21,119 nucleotides of DNA from Saccharothrix sp. NRRL B-16348. GTDB taxonomy: Bacteria > Actinomycetota > Actinomycetes > Mycobacteriales > Pseudonocardiaceae. The position numbers and the translations under genes are program-made. Shown piece after piece: positions 1 to 6,575 of the stretch. The stretch lies in NCBI RefSeq assembly GCF_001280085.1, contig NZ_LGED01000005.1, positions 1-21,119 of the forward strand. The letters run 5' to 3'. The notes under the pieces were generated by a model, which did not search any database, was not told the origin of the DNA, and was given only the letters and a program-made list of their open reading frames with translations. Within the stretch, counting starts at the first letter, position 1; each line of letters opens with the position of its first letter.

Positions 1-5
1 CCCAT
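1..5 (-). CDS. Start of a gene that runs off the window (probable VWA-domain partner of the MoxR operon)
   Basis: On the minus strand an ATG occupies positions 5-3. It is preceded by a good Shine-Dalgarno sequence, GGAGGT, at about 12-17, with a 6-nt gap. This is the next start after the DUF5682 gene, which ends at 160, on the same strand. Only two codons or so are visible, so the product cannot be read. In related MoxR/DUF5682 operons, and in the enterobacterial yeh group, a von Willebrand factor A protein is the usual partner and none is present elsewhere in the window. The VWA identity is therefore inference from gene order alone. Confidence 0.4.
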
Positions 6-159
6 CCGCCGACCTCCACCCACCGCCCTCCGACGGCCCGCAATCCCCACCCCACGGCCCGCCCACCGCCTCCCCGCGACGGCCTGGTCCCCCGGCCTGG
101 TCCCCCGGCCTGACGGCCCCGGCGTGACGCCCGCTGGCGTGACGGCCCTGGGCGTTGCG
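6..159. other. GC-rich intergenic spacer with short direct and inverted repeats
   Basis: The spacer between the DUF5682 stop and the next minus-strand start has no believable gene. It contains 2.5 copies of a 13-bp unit (GGCCTGGTCCCCC) at 81-112. It also has two direct copies of GCGTGAC at 122-128 and 137-143. Either copy can pair with GTCACGC at 159-165, which spans the DUF5682 stop codon. The possible hairpin has 7-bp arms and no T-run, so it is not a classical intrinsic terminator. A weak attenuator or simple repeat slippage are both possible. Confidence 0.4.
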
Positions 160-2379
160 TCACGCGCTGGCCCCCAGCAGATCGCGCACGTGACCGACGA
201 GCCGTGCCGCGAGCTCCTCGTCCCAGTCGCTCGACGCCACCGCACCGCCCGCCGTCGTGCCCTTGACCCGGTCGCCGAGCATCCGACGCTCGGCCGGGCT
301 GAAATCACCCACCGCGCGGCGCAGGAGCGGCAGCGCGGCGGCGAAATCGGCGCCCGACAGGCCGGTCAGCCACTCGTCCACGACGCCGAACAGGCGCGGA
401 TCGGCGGTGAGCAGGGCGGCTGACCCGCGCAGGAAGCCCGCCACGAACGCGGTCGCGCCGGCGGCCAGCGAGACCGCGCGGTGGAGGCGGGCGGCGACCT
501 CGTCCGAGTCCAGCGCACCCGTTTCCCACAGCAGGCGCGTCGCGCGGCCGGTCGGCAGGCCGTGCGCGTCGGGCATCGCGACCAGCGATTTCAGCGCGCG
601 CTGCCACGTGTCGCGGTGCTCGTCGTCGGCCGCCAGGCGGACGGCGTCGTCCGCGCCCTCGACCGCCTTGACCGCGCGTTCCGCCGTGTCCTCGTCCACG
701 CCGCGGCACGCGAGCGGCAGGCCGACCGCGCCCCGGGCCAGCAATCCGTGCAGCGCGACGCGAAGCAACTCCGGGTCCGTGCCGCGCACCGAGCCGTAGC
801 GGACGGTGGTCGCGAGGTCCGGCAGGGCGGCCAGGAGTTCCAGGGCGTCGGTCGCGGCGGCGCAGCGGTCCAGCGCCTGGCGGGACGCGGCGACGGCCTC
901 CGGGATCTCGCACCCCACCGCCTGGCTCAGGGCTTCGGCGGCGTCGACCACCCGGGTGGCCGCCGCGGCACGGGCGATCAGCACCGTTCGGGCGGCTGCC
1001 TCGACCGTCGTGCCGTGCCGCGCCGCGACGGCCAACGCCACCGCGAACTCCGGCCGCCAGTGCAACTGCCACGCCTCGGCGAACGTGCCCAACGTCCGGG
1101 TCGTGTCCGGCGTGCCCCAGGGAACGTCGAGAACTTCCAAGCGCCGCAACAACTTCGAGCGCTCACGATCCGTGTCCTTGCGCAGGTCGAAGCGCATCGG
1201 CTTGATCGCCGCACTGGCCGGCATGCGCAGCCGGCGCTGCAACCGCGCCAAGTCCGCGGCCAGCGGTGACGTCGGGACGTCGTCGCCCACCTCGCCCAAC
1301 CGCTCACCGACCACCAACTGCTCGTGCACCAGGCGGAGCGGAGTCGCGTCACCGCCGCACAACACCGCCAGCGACGCCTCCATCACCTCCGACAACCCCG
1401 GCGACGGCCGCCCGCGCATCGCCGCCAACGCGTCCGCCAGCCGCACCGCCTCCACCGCGCTCGCCGTCGACGCGGGCAAGTCCTCCGCCCGCAACACCGC
1501 GCACGCCTTCGCGAACCAGCGCGGCAAGGCGTCACCGCGCTCGGCGCACTCCCACAAGTGCGCGTACCAGCCAGGCGAAGCGATACCCGCGCCGTAACCG
1601 GACGACGCCGCCAACCGACCGTGACTCCACGGCACCCACGTGCCCGAGACCTTCTTGCGCGGCAAGCCTTTCAGCGCCGTGGCGTCGACCGATGCGGGCG
1701 GCAGCGTGCGCAGCGCCGGCACGTGCCACGCGCCGGCCACCACCACGATCGGGCCCTCGACGTCCTTCAACGCCTGCCGCACGTTCTGCCGCATCGCCGC
1801 TTCCCGCCGCAACGTGCGGGCGTCCACCTGGTCGGCGAACTCCTCCCGCAGCGCCCCCATCGCCTCCGCGACCGCCTCCGCCAGGTCCCGCGGGTCGATG
1901 TGGTGCTCGACCACGTCCTCCCACCAGCGTTCCGGGTCGTCGAACCCCGCCGCCTCGGCCAGCGTGCCGAGAGGGTCGAGCGACGCTTTCGGTGTGGTGT
2001 CGGTCGGATCCGGAGAGTCCGGAGCGTCCGAGTCGGCGTCGGGCTCGGCCAGGGACGCGGCGGCCGGCAGGTCGAAGAAGCGCACCGGAACGCCGTTCGC
2101 GTGCGCCCACGTCATCGCCCGCCACTCCGGCGAGAACTCGGCGAACGGCCAGAACGCGGCCCGCGCCGGCTCCGCCTCGTCGTGCAGCAGCAACGCCACC
2201 GGCGGCGTCAGGTTCGGCACGTGCGGCAACAAGGCGTCACCCTCCGGCGGTCCCTCGATCAGGACCACCTCCGGCCGCACGGCCGCCAACGCCGCCGCGA
2301 CCATGCGCGCCGAACCCGGACCGTGATGCCGGATGCCGAGCAACGTCACCCGATCGGGCAAAGGCTGGTCGCGCGCCAT
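160..2379 (-). CDS. DUF5682-family protein of a MoxR operon (TraB/TIKI/EreA-like N-terminal motifs)
   Basis: 739 residues from the ATG at 2379. The A of this ATG is also the last base of the MoxR stop (TGATG, 1-nt overlap), so I prefer it to the GTG at 2400, which would add seven residues. The length and sequence style fit DUF5682 proteins encoded beside MoxR ATPases; E. coli YehM is the likely distant counterpart. Visible motifs are GIRHHGPGS (about 15-23), a buried strand ending IEGPPE (41-46), RFFDLP (about 100-105), an Arg-rich helix with RREAAMRQN (191-199), and VVVAGAWHV (about 212-220). The order GxxH, E, R/M helix, GxxH is the pattern of the TraB/TIKI/ChaN/EreA hydrolase-like fold, so a metal-dependent hydrolase or esterase-type N-terminal domain is plausible. 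The C-terminal 400 residues are Ala/Leu/Arg-rich and look helical. There is no signal peptide, so a cytoplasmic location is likely. The biochemical role is unknown. Confidence 0.85.
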   Translation of the reverse strand: MARDQPLPDRVTLLGIRHHGPGSARMVAAALAAVRPEVVLIEGPPEGDALLPHVPNLTPPVALLLHDEAEPARAAFWPFAEFSPEWRAMTWAHANGVPVRFFDLPAAASLAEPDADSDAPDSPDPTDTTPKASLDPLGTLAEAAGFDDPERWWEDVVEHHIDPRDLAEAVAEAMGALREEFADQVDARTLRREAAMRQNVRQALKDVEGPIVVVAGAWHVPALRTLPPASVDATALKGLPRKKVSGTWVPWSHGRLAASSGYGAGIASPGWYAHLWECAERGDALPRWFAKACAVLRAEDLPASTASAVEAVRLADALAAMRGRPSPGLSEVMEASLAVLCGGDATPLRLVHEQLVVGERLGEVGDDVPTSPLAADLARLQRRLRMPASAAIKPMRFDLRKDTDRERSKLLRRLEVLDVPWGTPDTTRTLGTFAEAWQLHWRPEFAVALAVAARHGTTVEAAARTVLIARAAAATRVVDAAEALSQAVGCEIPEAVAASRQALDRCAAATDALELLAALPDLATTVRYGSVRGTDPELLRVALHGLLARGAVGLPLACRGVDEDTAERAVKAVEGADDAVRLAADDEHRDTWQRALKSLVAMPDAHGLPTGRATRLLWETGALDSDEVAARLHRAVSLAAGATAFVAGFLRGSAALLTADPRLFGVVDEWLTGLSGADFAAALPLLRRAVGDFSPAERRMLGDRVKGTTAGGAVASSDWDEELAARLVGHVRDLLGASA

Positions 2380-3467
2380 CAGCCCACCATGTCCTGGCAC
2401 GCCCGGTACAGGTCACGCCACTCGGCGCGCTCCTTCACGACCGCCTCCAGGTACTCCTGCCACGCCGCCGTGTCCGACACGCGGTCCTTCACCACCGCGC
2501 CGAGCAGCCCGGACGCCAACTCGTCGGCGGTGATCGTGCCGCTGCCGAAGTGCCCGGCCAACGCCATGCCGCTGGTCACCACCGAGATCGCCTCCGCCGT
2601 GGACAGGCTGCCGCTCGGCTTCTTCAGCTGCGTGCGTCCGTCCACAGTGGACCCGTTGCGCAGCTCGCGGAAGATCCGCACCACCCGGCGAACCTCCTCC
2701 AACGCCGGCGGCTCGGCGGGCAGCTGCAACGCCCGACCGAGCTGGGCGGCACGCGCCGACACGATCTCCACCTCGTCGTCCTCCGTTGCGGGCGGCGGCA
2801 GCACGACGGTGTTGAACCGGCGGGCGAGCGCCGACGACATCTGGTTCACGCCGCGGTCGCGGTCGTTCGCGGTGGCGATCACGGTGAACCCGGGCACGGC
2901 CTGCACCTGGATCCCCAGCTCCGGGATCGGCAGCGTCTTCTCCGACAGGATCGTGATGAACGAGTCCTGCACCTCCGCGGGCATCCGGGTCAGCTCCTCC
3001 ACCCGCACGACCGCACCCTCGCGCATCCCCGTCATCACCGGGCTCGCCACGACCGCCGCCTCGGACGGCCCCTCGGCGATCAGCCGCGCGTAGTTCCAGC
3101 CGTAGCGGACCTGGTCCTCGCCCGTGCCCGCGGTGCCCTGCACGACCAGCATCGAGTTGCCGCTCACCGCCGCCGCGATGTGCTCGGACAGCCACGACTT
3201 CGCCGTGCCCGGCACGCCGACCAGCAGCAACGCCCGGTCGGTGACCAGCGTGCCGACGGCGACCTCGACCAGCCGCCGGTCGCCGACGTACTTCGGGGTG
3301 ATCACGGTGCCGTCCGGGAGTTTGCCGCCGAGCACGTAGGTGACCACCGCCTGCGGCGACATCCGCCACCGCGGCGGGCGTGGCCGGTCGTCCGCCGCCG
3401 CCAGGGCCGCGAGTTCGGCGGCGTACTGCTGTTCCGCGGCGGGCCGCAGCACGGATTCGGTGGTCAC
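2379..3467 (-). CDS. MoxR-family AAA+ ATPase (YehL-like)
   Basis: 362 residues starting at GTG 3467. The start overlaps the DUF5691 stop by GTGA and has a strong Shine-Dalgarno sequence (GGGAGGAAAG) at about 3471-3480. The AAA+ core is complete: Walker A GVPGTAKS (84-91), Walker B-like VVRVEEL (153-159), sensor 1 ATAND (198-202) and an arginine-rich SALARRF segment (212-218) typical of MoxR proteins. Walker B reads VEE where DE is usual, so the second acidic residue, which acts as catalytic base, is kept. MoxR ATPases are hexameric chaperone-like machines that usually work with a VWA-domain partner to mature or insert cofactors into client proteins. Here the immediate neighbours are DUF5691 and DUF5682, so this is the probable motor of the whole operon. 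The family call is secure; the client is unknown. Confidence 0.93.
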   Translation of the reverse strand: MTTESVLRPAAEQQYAAELAALAAADDRPRPPRWRMSPQAVVTYVLGGKLPDGTVITPKYVGDRRLVEVAVGTLVTDRALLLVGVPGTAKSWLSEHIAAAVSGNSMLVVQGTAGTGEDQVRYGWNYARLIAEGPSEAAVVASPVMTGMREGAVVRVEELTRMPAEVQDSFITILSEKTLPIPELGIQVQAVPGFTVIATANDRDRGVNQMSSALARRFNTVVLPPPATEDDEVEIVSARAAQLGRALQLPAEPPALEEVRRVVRIFRELRNGSTVDGRTQLKKPSGSLSTAEAISVVTSGMALAGHFGSGTITADELASGLLGAVVKDRVSDTAAWQEYLEAVVKERAEWRDLYRACQDMVG

Positions 3468-4891
3468 TGGCTTTCCTCCCGGTGGTTGAACGCCTCGCGC
3501 AGCTGCATCCGCAGGCGCAGGACGTCGAGTTCGACGGTGTGCTCGGGCCAGCGCTCGGTGATGCGGGCCCAGTTCGCGCCGAGCACCTCGGCGTCACCCC
3601 TGGCCAGCAGCACCGCGGGCGGCCGGCCGGCGCGCCACCTCGGGTCGCGCATCCCGGCGTAGCGGTCGAGCAGGTCCGCGGTGGCCTGCGCGCCCCACGG
3701 CGCGGGCAACTGCGAACACGCGTGGTCGAGCAGGTCGTAGTTCCACTGGCGCGACACCTCGACCACGGTGCGCGCGGCCAGCTCGGCGGGCAGGCCGCCG
3801 AGCATCTCCAACTGCTCCATGCCGGTCAGCGACCGGGTCGCCGCGACCGCCCACGGCCGGGCGTCGTCGGCGAGCTTCAGGTTCTGCGCCACGCCGCGCA
3901 GCAGCGAACTCGCCCACGGGCCGCGTGCGAGCTCGGCGGCGGCACCCTCGTCGTCGGTGTCGAGCCGGCTGGTCCAGTGCTGCGGCGGCACGCTCGCCGC
4001 CGCGCCGCGCAACCGACCCGCGACACCGGCCTCGGAACCGTCTTTCAGCAGGTCACGGGCCTCGTCCGGCTCGGGCGCGGTCTCGGCCCACAGCTCGTCG
4101 GTCTGCACGTCGAAGCCGTCCGCGGTCAGCCACAGGCCGCGGTGGAGGCGTTCGGCGGCGCGTCCGGCGAGGTCGGACGTCGGCAGCGTTCGCAGCAGCC
4201 GCAACGCTTCGTCGTGGACGCCGATCGCGCGGTCGTCCAACGCGCGTTCGAGGAACGGTTCGTCGTCCGGACCGAGGTTCGCCTCCAGGGCGCTGACCAG
4301 CACCTGACGGTCGGTGGCACGGCGTTGGACCTCGAATTGCGCGGCCAGGAACGCGCGCGTTCTCGCCGGATCCTGGTTGCGGGCGCGGCGCAGGGCGGCG
4401 AGGCGCGACGTGCCGGGCAGGTCCAGGGCCTGGTCGAGGTCGATCTCCTCCGCGACCGCGCCGGTCGACGCCCACGCCCAGGCCGGGCGGATGGCCGCCA
4501 GCCACCGGCCGCGAGCGCCGAGGACGGCCGACACGGCGGGGCGCAGGCCGGGGTGCGCGGTGCCCAGACCCAGCAACGCGGGCAGTTCGCGGTGGTCGGC
4601 GACGACGCGTGCCGCCTTCGCCATGCCGCACCACTCCGTCAGCAGCACCTGGTCGTCCAGGGCCAGGATCTGGACCAGCACGGACCTCGCGGCGGGGTGG
4701 GCGCGGACGTCGTCGGACGCGGGGGCGGCCGGTAGCGGCGGGGTGTCGACGGGCGGCGGGAGCTGGGCGCCGTGGGCGGCTACGCCCAGGGCCGCGACGC
4801 GGTCCAGCAGGGCGGTCGGCGTCGTGCCCGCGCGGTGTGCGCCGATCAGGGCCGCTTGGACGGCCTCGTCCCATTCGGCTTGGTGGGTCAT
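3464..4891 (-). CDS. DUF5691-family protein of the MoxR operon
   Basis: 475 residues from the ATG at 4891. The frame stays open up to 5203, but that extension would be a low-complexity Pro/Arg/His tract in a shifted register of the upstream small ORF. The family-like N-terminus (WDEAVQAALIGAHRAGTTP) begins right after this ATG. The start overlaps the upstream small ORF stop as ATGA and has no clear Shine-Dalgarno sequence of its own, which suggests translational coupling. The protein is Ala/Leu/Arg-rich and mostly helical, with recurring helix-turn-helix units (for example LDDRAIGVHDEALRLLRTLP) like HEAT-type scaffolds. No catalytic motif is visible. It ends FNHREESQ and overlaps the MoxR start by 4 nt. 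The DUF5691 assignment rests on operon context and overall character, and the role is probably as an adaptor for the MoxR ATPase. Confidence 0.8.
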   Translation of the reverse strand: MTHQAEWDEAVQAALIGAHRAGTTPTALLDRVAALGVAAHGAQLPPPVDTPPLPAAPASDDVRAHPAARSVLVQILALDDQVLLTEWCGMAKAARVVADHRELPALLGLGTAHPGLRPAVSAVLGARGRWLAAIRPAWAWASTGAVAEEIDLDQALDLPGTSRLAALRRARNQDPARTRAFLAAQFEVQRRATDRQVLVSALEANLGPDDEPFLERALDDRAIGVHDEALRLLRTLPTSDLAGRAAERLHRGLWLTADGFDVQTDELWAETAPEPDEARDLLKDGSEAGVAGRLRGAAASVPPQHWTSRLDTDDEGAAAELARGPWASSLLRGVAQNLKLADDARPWAVAATRSLTGMEQLEMLGGLPAELAARTVVEVSRQWNYDLLDHACSQLPAPWGAQATADLLDRYAGMRDPRWRAGRPPAVLLARGDAEVLGANWARITERWPEHTVELDVLRLRMQLREAFNHREESQ

Positions 4892-5262
4892 GGCCGGCCG
4901 CCGATCGCGGTCGGGTCGGCCGGGGTGTTCGCCAGAGTCCACGCGGGAGTGTTCGGCGTCGCCGGATTGGTCGGGGTCGGCCGGCGGGTCGGAGGTGGGG
5001 TGGTCGTTGGAGTGTGCGGGGTGGTGGTGAGGCGGTCGTGGTCGGGGCGGAGGCTGTCGGGTCGGCGGCCGATGGGGCGGCGGCCGATGGGGCGAAGATG
5101 GCCGGGGTGAGGGTGGTGGTCGGGGTGGTGGCGGTCGGGTCGGGGTTGGTGGGTCGCGGTTCCTCGTTTGCAACCGAGGTGCGGTAACGGTGTTTCCGTA
5201 CATTTTCGGGCGATGATCACCCGATCGTGTTGCTGGAGGTACTGCCTGACCTGCGTGATCAT
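4888..5262 (-). CDS. Small Pro/His/Arg/Thr-rich ORF, translationally coupled on both sides
   Basis: A 124-codon ORF that fills the apparent gap between the SWIM and DUF5691 genes. Its ATG (5262-5260) overlaps the SWIM stop as ATGA and follows a strong Shine-Dalgarno sequence GGAGGT (5269-5274) with a 6-nt gap. Its TGA (4890-4888) overlaps the DUF5691 ATG, again as ATGA. Residues 1-19 (MITQVRQYLQQHDRVIIAR) look like an amphipathic helix with high third-position GC. Codons 20-36 are poor in third-position GC. The remainder is low complexity (HHPDHHPHPGHL, a doubled PIGRR, then Thr/Pro repeats) and would be disordered. A 15-bp tandem repeat at 5064-5093 encodes the doubled motif. I recognise no family; the first residues only faintly recall FeoC-type winged helices. 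The double overlap argues for translation. The tail composition means it could be a leader-type ORF serving only to couple translation. Confidence 0.45.
   Translation of the reverse strand: MITQVRQYLQQHDRVIIARKCTETPLPHLGCKRGTATHQPRPDRHHPDHHPHPGHLRPIGRRPIGRRPDSLRPDHDRLTTTPHTPTTTPPPTRRPTPTNPATPNTPAWTLANTPADPTAIGGRP
5064..5093. repeat. 15-bp tandem direct repeat (2 copies)
   Basis: Two adjacent perfect copies of GGCGGCCGATGGGGC occupy 5064-5078 and 5079-5093. The unit is a multiple of three, so on the minus strand it duplicates five codons of the small ORF (PIGRR) without breaking the frame. Frame-preserving expansion fits a translated, disordered segment, although slippage in GC-rich DNA would look the same. 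Confidence 0.7.
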
Positions 5263-5263
5263 C
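5212..5263 (-). promoter_or_regulatory. Long-loop inverted repeat that could sequester the small-ORF start codon
   Basis: Perfect 9-nt arms GATGATCAC (mRNA 5263-5255) and GTGATCATC (5220-5212) are separated by 34 nt. The first arm contains the SWIM stop and the ATG of the small ORF, so pairing would hide the start codon until ribosomes finishing the SWIM gene melt it. Each arm contains the self-complementary TGATCA, so part of the match could be chance. A regulatory role is inference. Confidence 0.35.
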
Positions 5264-6536
5264 CCACTACCTCCGGTGCTCCGCCTGGCGTGGCGACCGC
5301 GCCCAGGCGCAGTTCGCGGCCGTTCCACAGGCCCCACGCGTCGAACGGGGCGCCGCCGGTCAGGGCCAGCGCCTGGTCCAGGGCCACGTCACTCCGGACC
5401 GGGAGGCCGCGGCCTTCCTCGTCGACCAGGTGCCTGCTGTCCTCGGTGACGCGCACCGACGCGCACCCCAGCGGGTGGAGGCGTTGCCACGGGTCGGCTC
5501 TCAGGTACTCCTCCAGGCCGGCCAGGGCCGTGCGCCACGTCGAAGGCGCCGGCACCGGCTCCGGTTGCCGCTCGACCAGCAGCTCGCCCACCGCCACCCG
5601 GTGCGGCGGGACGCCGGGATACGGGTGCAGCACCCCCTGCACCTGCACCCCGTGCGTCAACGGCGGCACGGGGCGGGCGCCGCCCCCGGCATGGCGCACC
5701 GCCACCACCCAGCCGTGCGAGCGCCCCCACGCCCATTGCCGCACGGTTCGCACCAGGCCGTCGTCGCTCTCCACCTTCAGCAACGGCGCCCACTGGTCCG
5801 ACCAGCCGGCCCCGGCGCGCACCTCCTCCTCCGCCACGGAGAAGCCCAACCGGCGGCGCACCACCGGATCAGGTGATGACGACAGCCGCGCCAACAGGTG
5901 CAGCCCGCCCAACCGGTCGGCCGCGTCGTGCGCCCACCGCGGCCCGCCCGCCGCGACGATCCCGCGCACCTCGTCGACCGCCGACGCCAGCCCCTTGGCC
6001 TGCGCGTCGACCATCCGCGCCTGGATCGAGTGCCACCACGCCGCGTCACGCGCGGGCAGTCCGGCCAGCCCGGCACCGGCCACGTCACCCAGCCAGTCGG
6101 TCAGCCCGGCGACGCCCGCGCGCACCGCGTTCTCCCTGGCCAGGGCCGTCTTCTCCTTGGCCTTGGCCCGCCGCTCGACCGCTTCCGGCGACTCGTCCGA
6201 AGCTGCGGGAGCGGCGGCGGCGCGGTTGCGGCGGGTCAGCCACTCGGTCACCCAGTCGGGCGTTTCCGCCACGGGAAACGGCTCGCGCACGTCCCGCAGC
6301 TGCAACGCCAACGCGTGCTTGCACGGGAACTTGCGCGACGGGCACGAGCACTTCGTCGCCCGGTCACCCAGGTCGACGCACACCTGGTACGGGTTCTTGC
6401 CGCTGCCCTTGCACAGACCCCACAGGGCGGTGTCGCTGCGACCCGTCCCCTGCCAGCCGGAGGACCCCGCCAGCCGGGTGGCGCTGCTCGCCACCTGGCC
6501 GTCCGGGGCCTGCTCCAGAAGCGCTTGTGCGTCCAT
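5259..6536 (-). CDS. SWIM zinc-finger protein (YehQ-like), first gene of the MoxR operon
   Basis: 425 residues starting at ATG 6536. The SWIM signature CxCx6CxH is clear, with Cys63, Cys65, Cys72 and His74 (KCSCPSRKFPCKHALAL). These residues bind one zinc ion and mediate nucleic-acid or protein contacts. Upstream of it the segment GWQGTGRSDTALWGLCKGSGKNPYQV is typical of SWIM proteins encoded beside MoxR ATPases. A charged helical linker follows (about 105-140, EAVERRAKAKEKTALARENA), then a large Trp-rich C-terminal region with several beta-type stretches (WGRSHGWVVAVRHA and later). The gene ends with a Shine-Dalgarno sequence and start for the next ORF embedded in its last codons. In E. coli the comparable yehQ gene also accompanies a MoxR gene (yehL). 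Function is unproven; substrate recognition for the ATPase is a reasonable guess. Confidence 0.88.
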   Translation of the reverse strand: MDAQALLEQAPDGQVASSATRLAGSSGWQGTGRSDTALWGLCKGSGKNPYQVCVDLGDRATKCSCPSRKFPCKHALALQLRDVREPFPVAETPDWVTEWLTRRNRAAAAPAASDESPEAVERRAKAKEKTALARENAVRAGVAGLTDWLGDVAGAGLAGLPARDAAWWHSIQARMVDAQAKGLASAVDEVRGIVAAGGPRWAHDAADRLGGLHLLARLSSSPDPVVRRRLGFSVAEEEVRAGAGWSDQWAPLLKVESDDGLVRTVRQWAWGRSHGWVVAVRHAGGGARPVPPLTHGVQVQGVLHPYPGVPPHRVAVGELLVERQPEPVPAPSTWRTALAGLEEYLRADPWQRLHPLGCASVRVTEDSRHLVDEEGRGLPVRSDVALDQALALTGGAPFDAWGLWNGRELRLGAVATPGGAPEVVG

Positions 6537-6544
6537 GCCGGCAG

Positions 6545-6550
6545 ACGTTA
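6545..6550 (-). promoter_or_regulatory. Candidate -10 element for the SWIM/MoxR operon
   Basis: On the minus strand TAACGT lies 8 nt before the SWIM ATG, matching the actinobacterial TANNNT -10 pattern. There is no Shine-Dalgarno sequence, so a leaderless or nearly leaderless transcript is possible. The -35 position (GACTCA, 17-nt spacing) is poor. Read-through from the dioxygenase gene, which ends 39 bp upstream, is an alternative. Confidence 0.3.
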
Positions 6551-6575
6551 GAGGGCCCCACCGACAATGAGTCGA

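Noticed and set aside
1266..3662. 798-codon plus-strand open frame opposite the DUF5682 and MoxR genes
   Set aside because: Its translation is Arg/Pro/Ala low complexity without domains, while the opposite strand encodes clear AAA+ motifs.
4892..5203. N-terminal extension of the DUF5691 protein by about 104 Pro/Arg/His-rich residues in the open frame
   Set aside because: It starts within the small ORF with no ribosome binding site, is low complexity throughout, and the family-like N-terminus begins at the ATG at 4891, which has a proper ATGA overlap.
5259..5337. FeoC-like winged-helix identity for the start of the small ORF
   Set aside because: Only the first dozen residues faintly resemble FeoC-type proteins and the following residues do not continue the fold, so no family is claimed.
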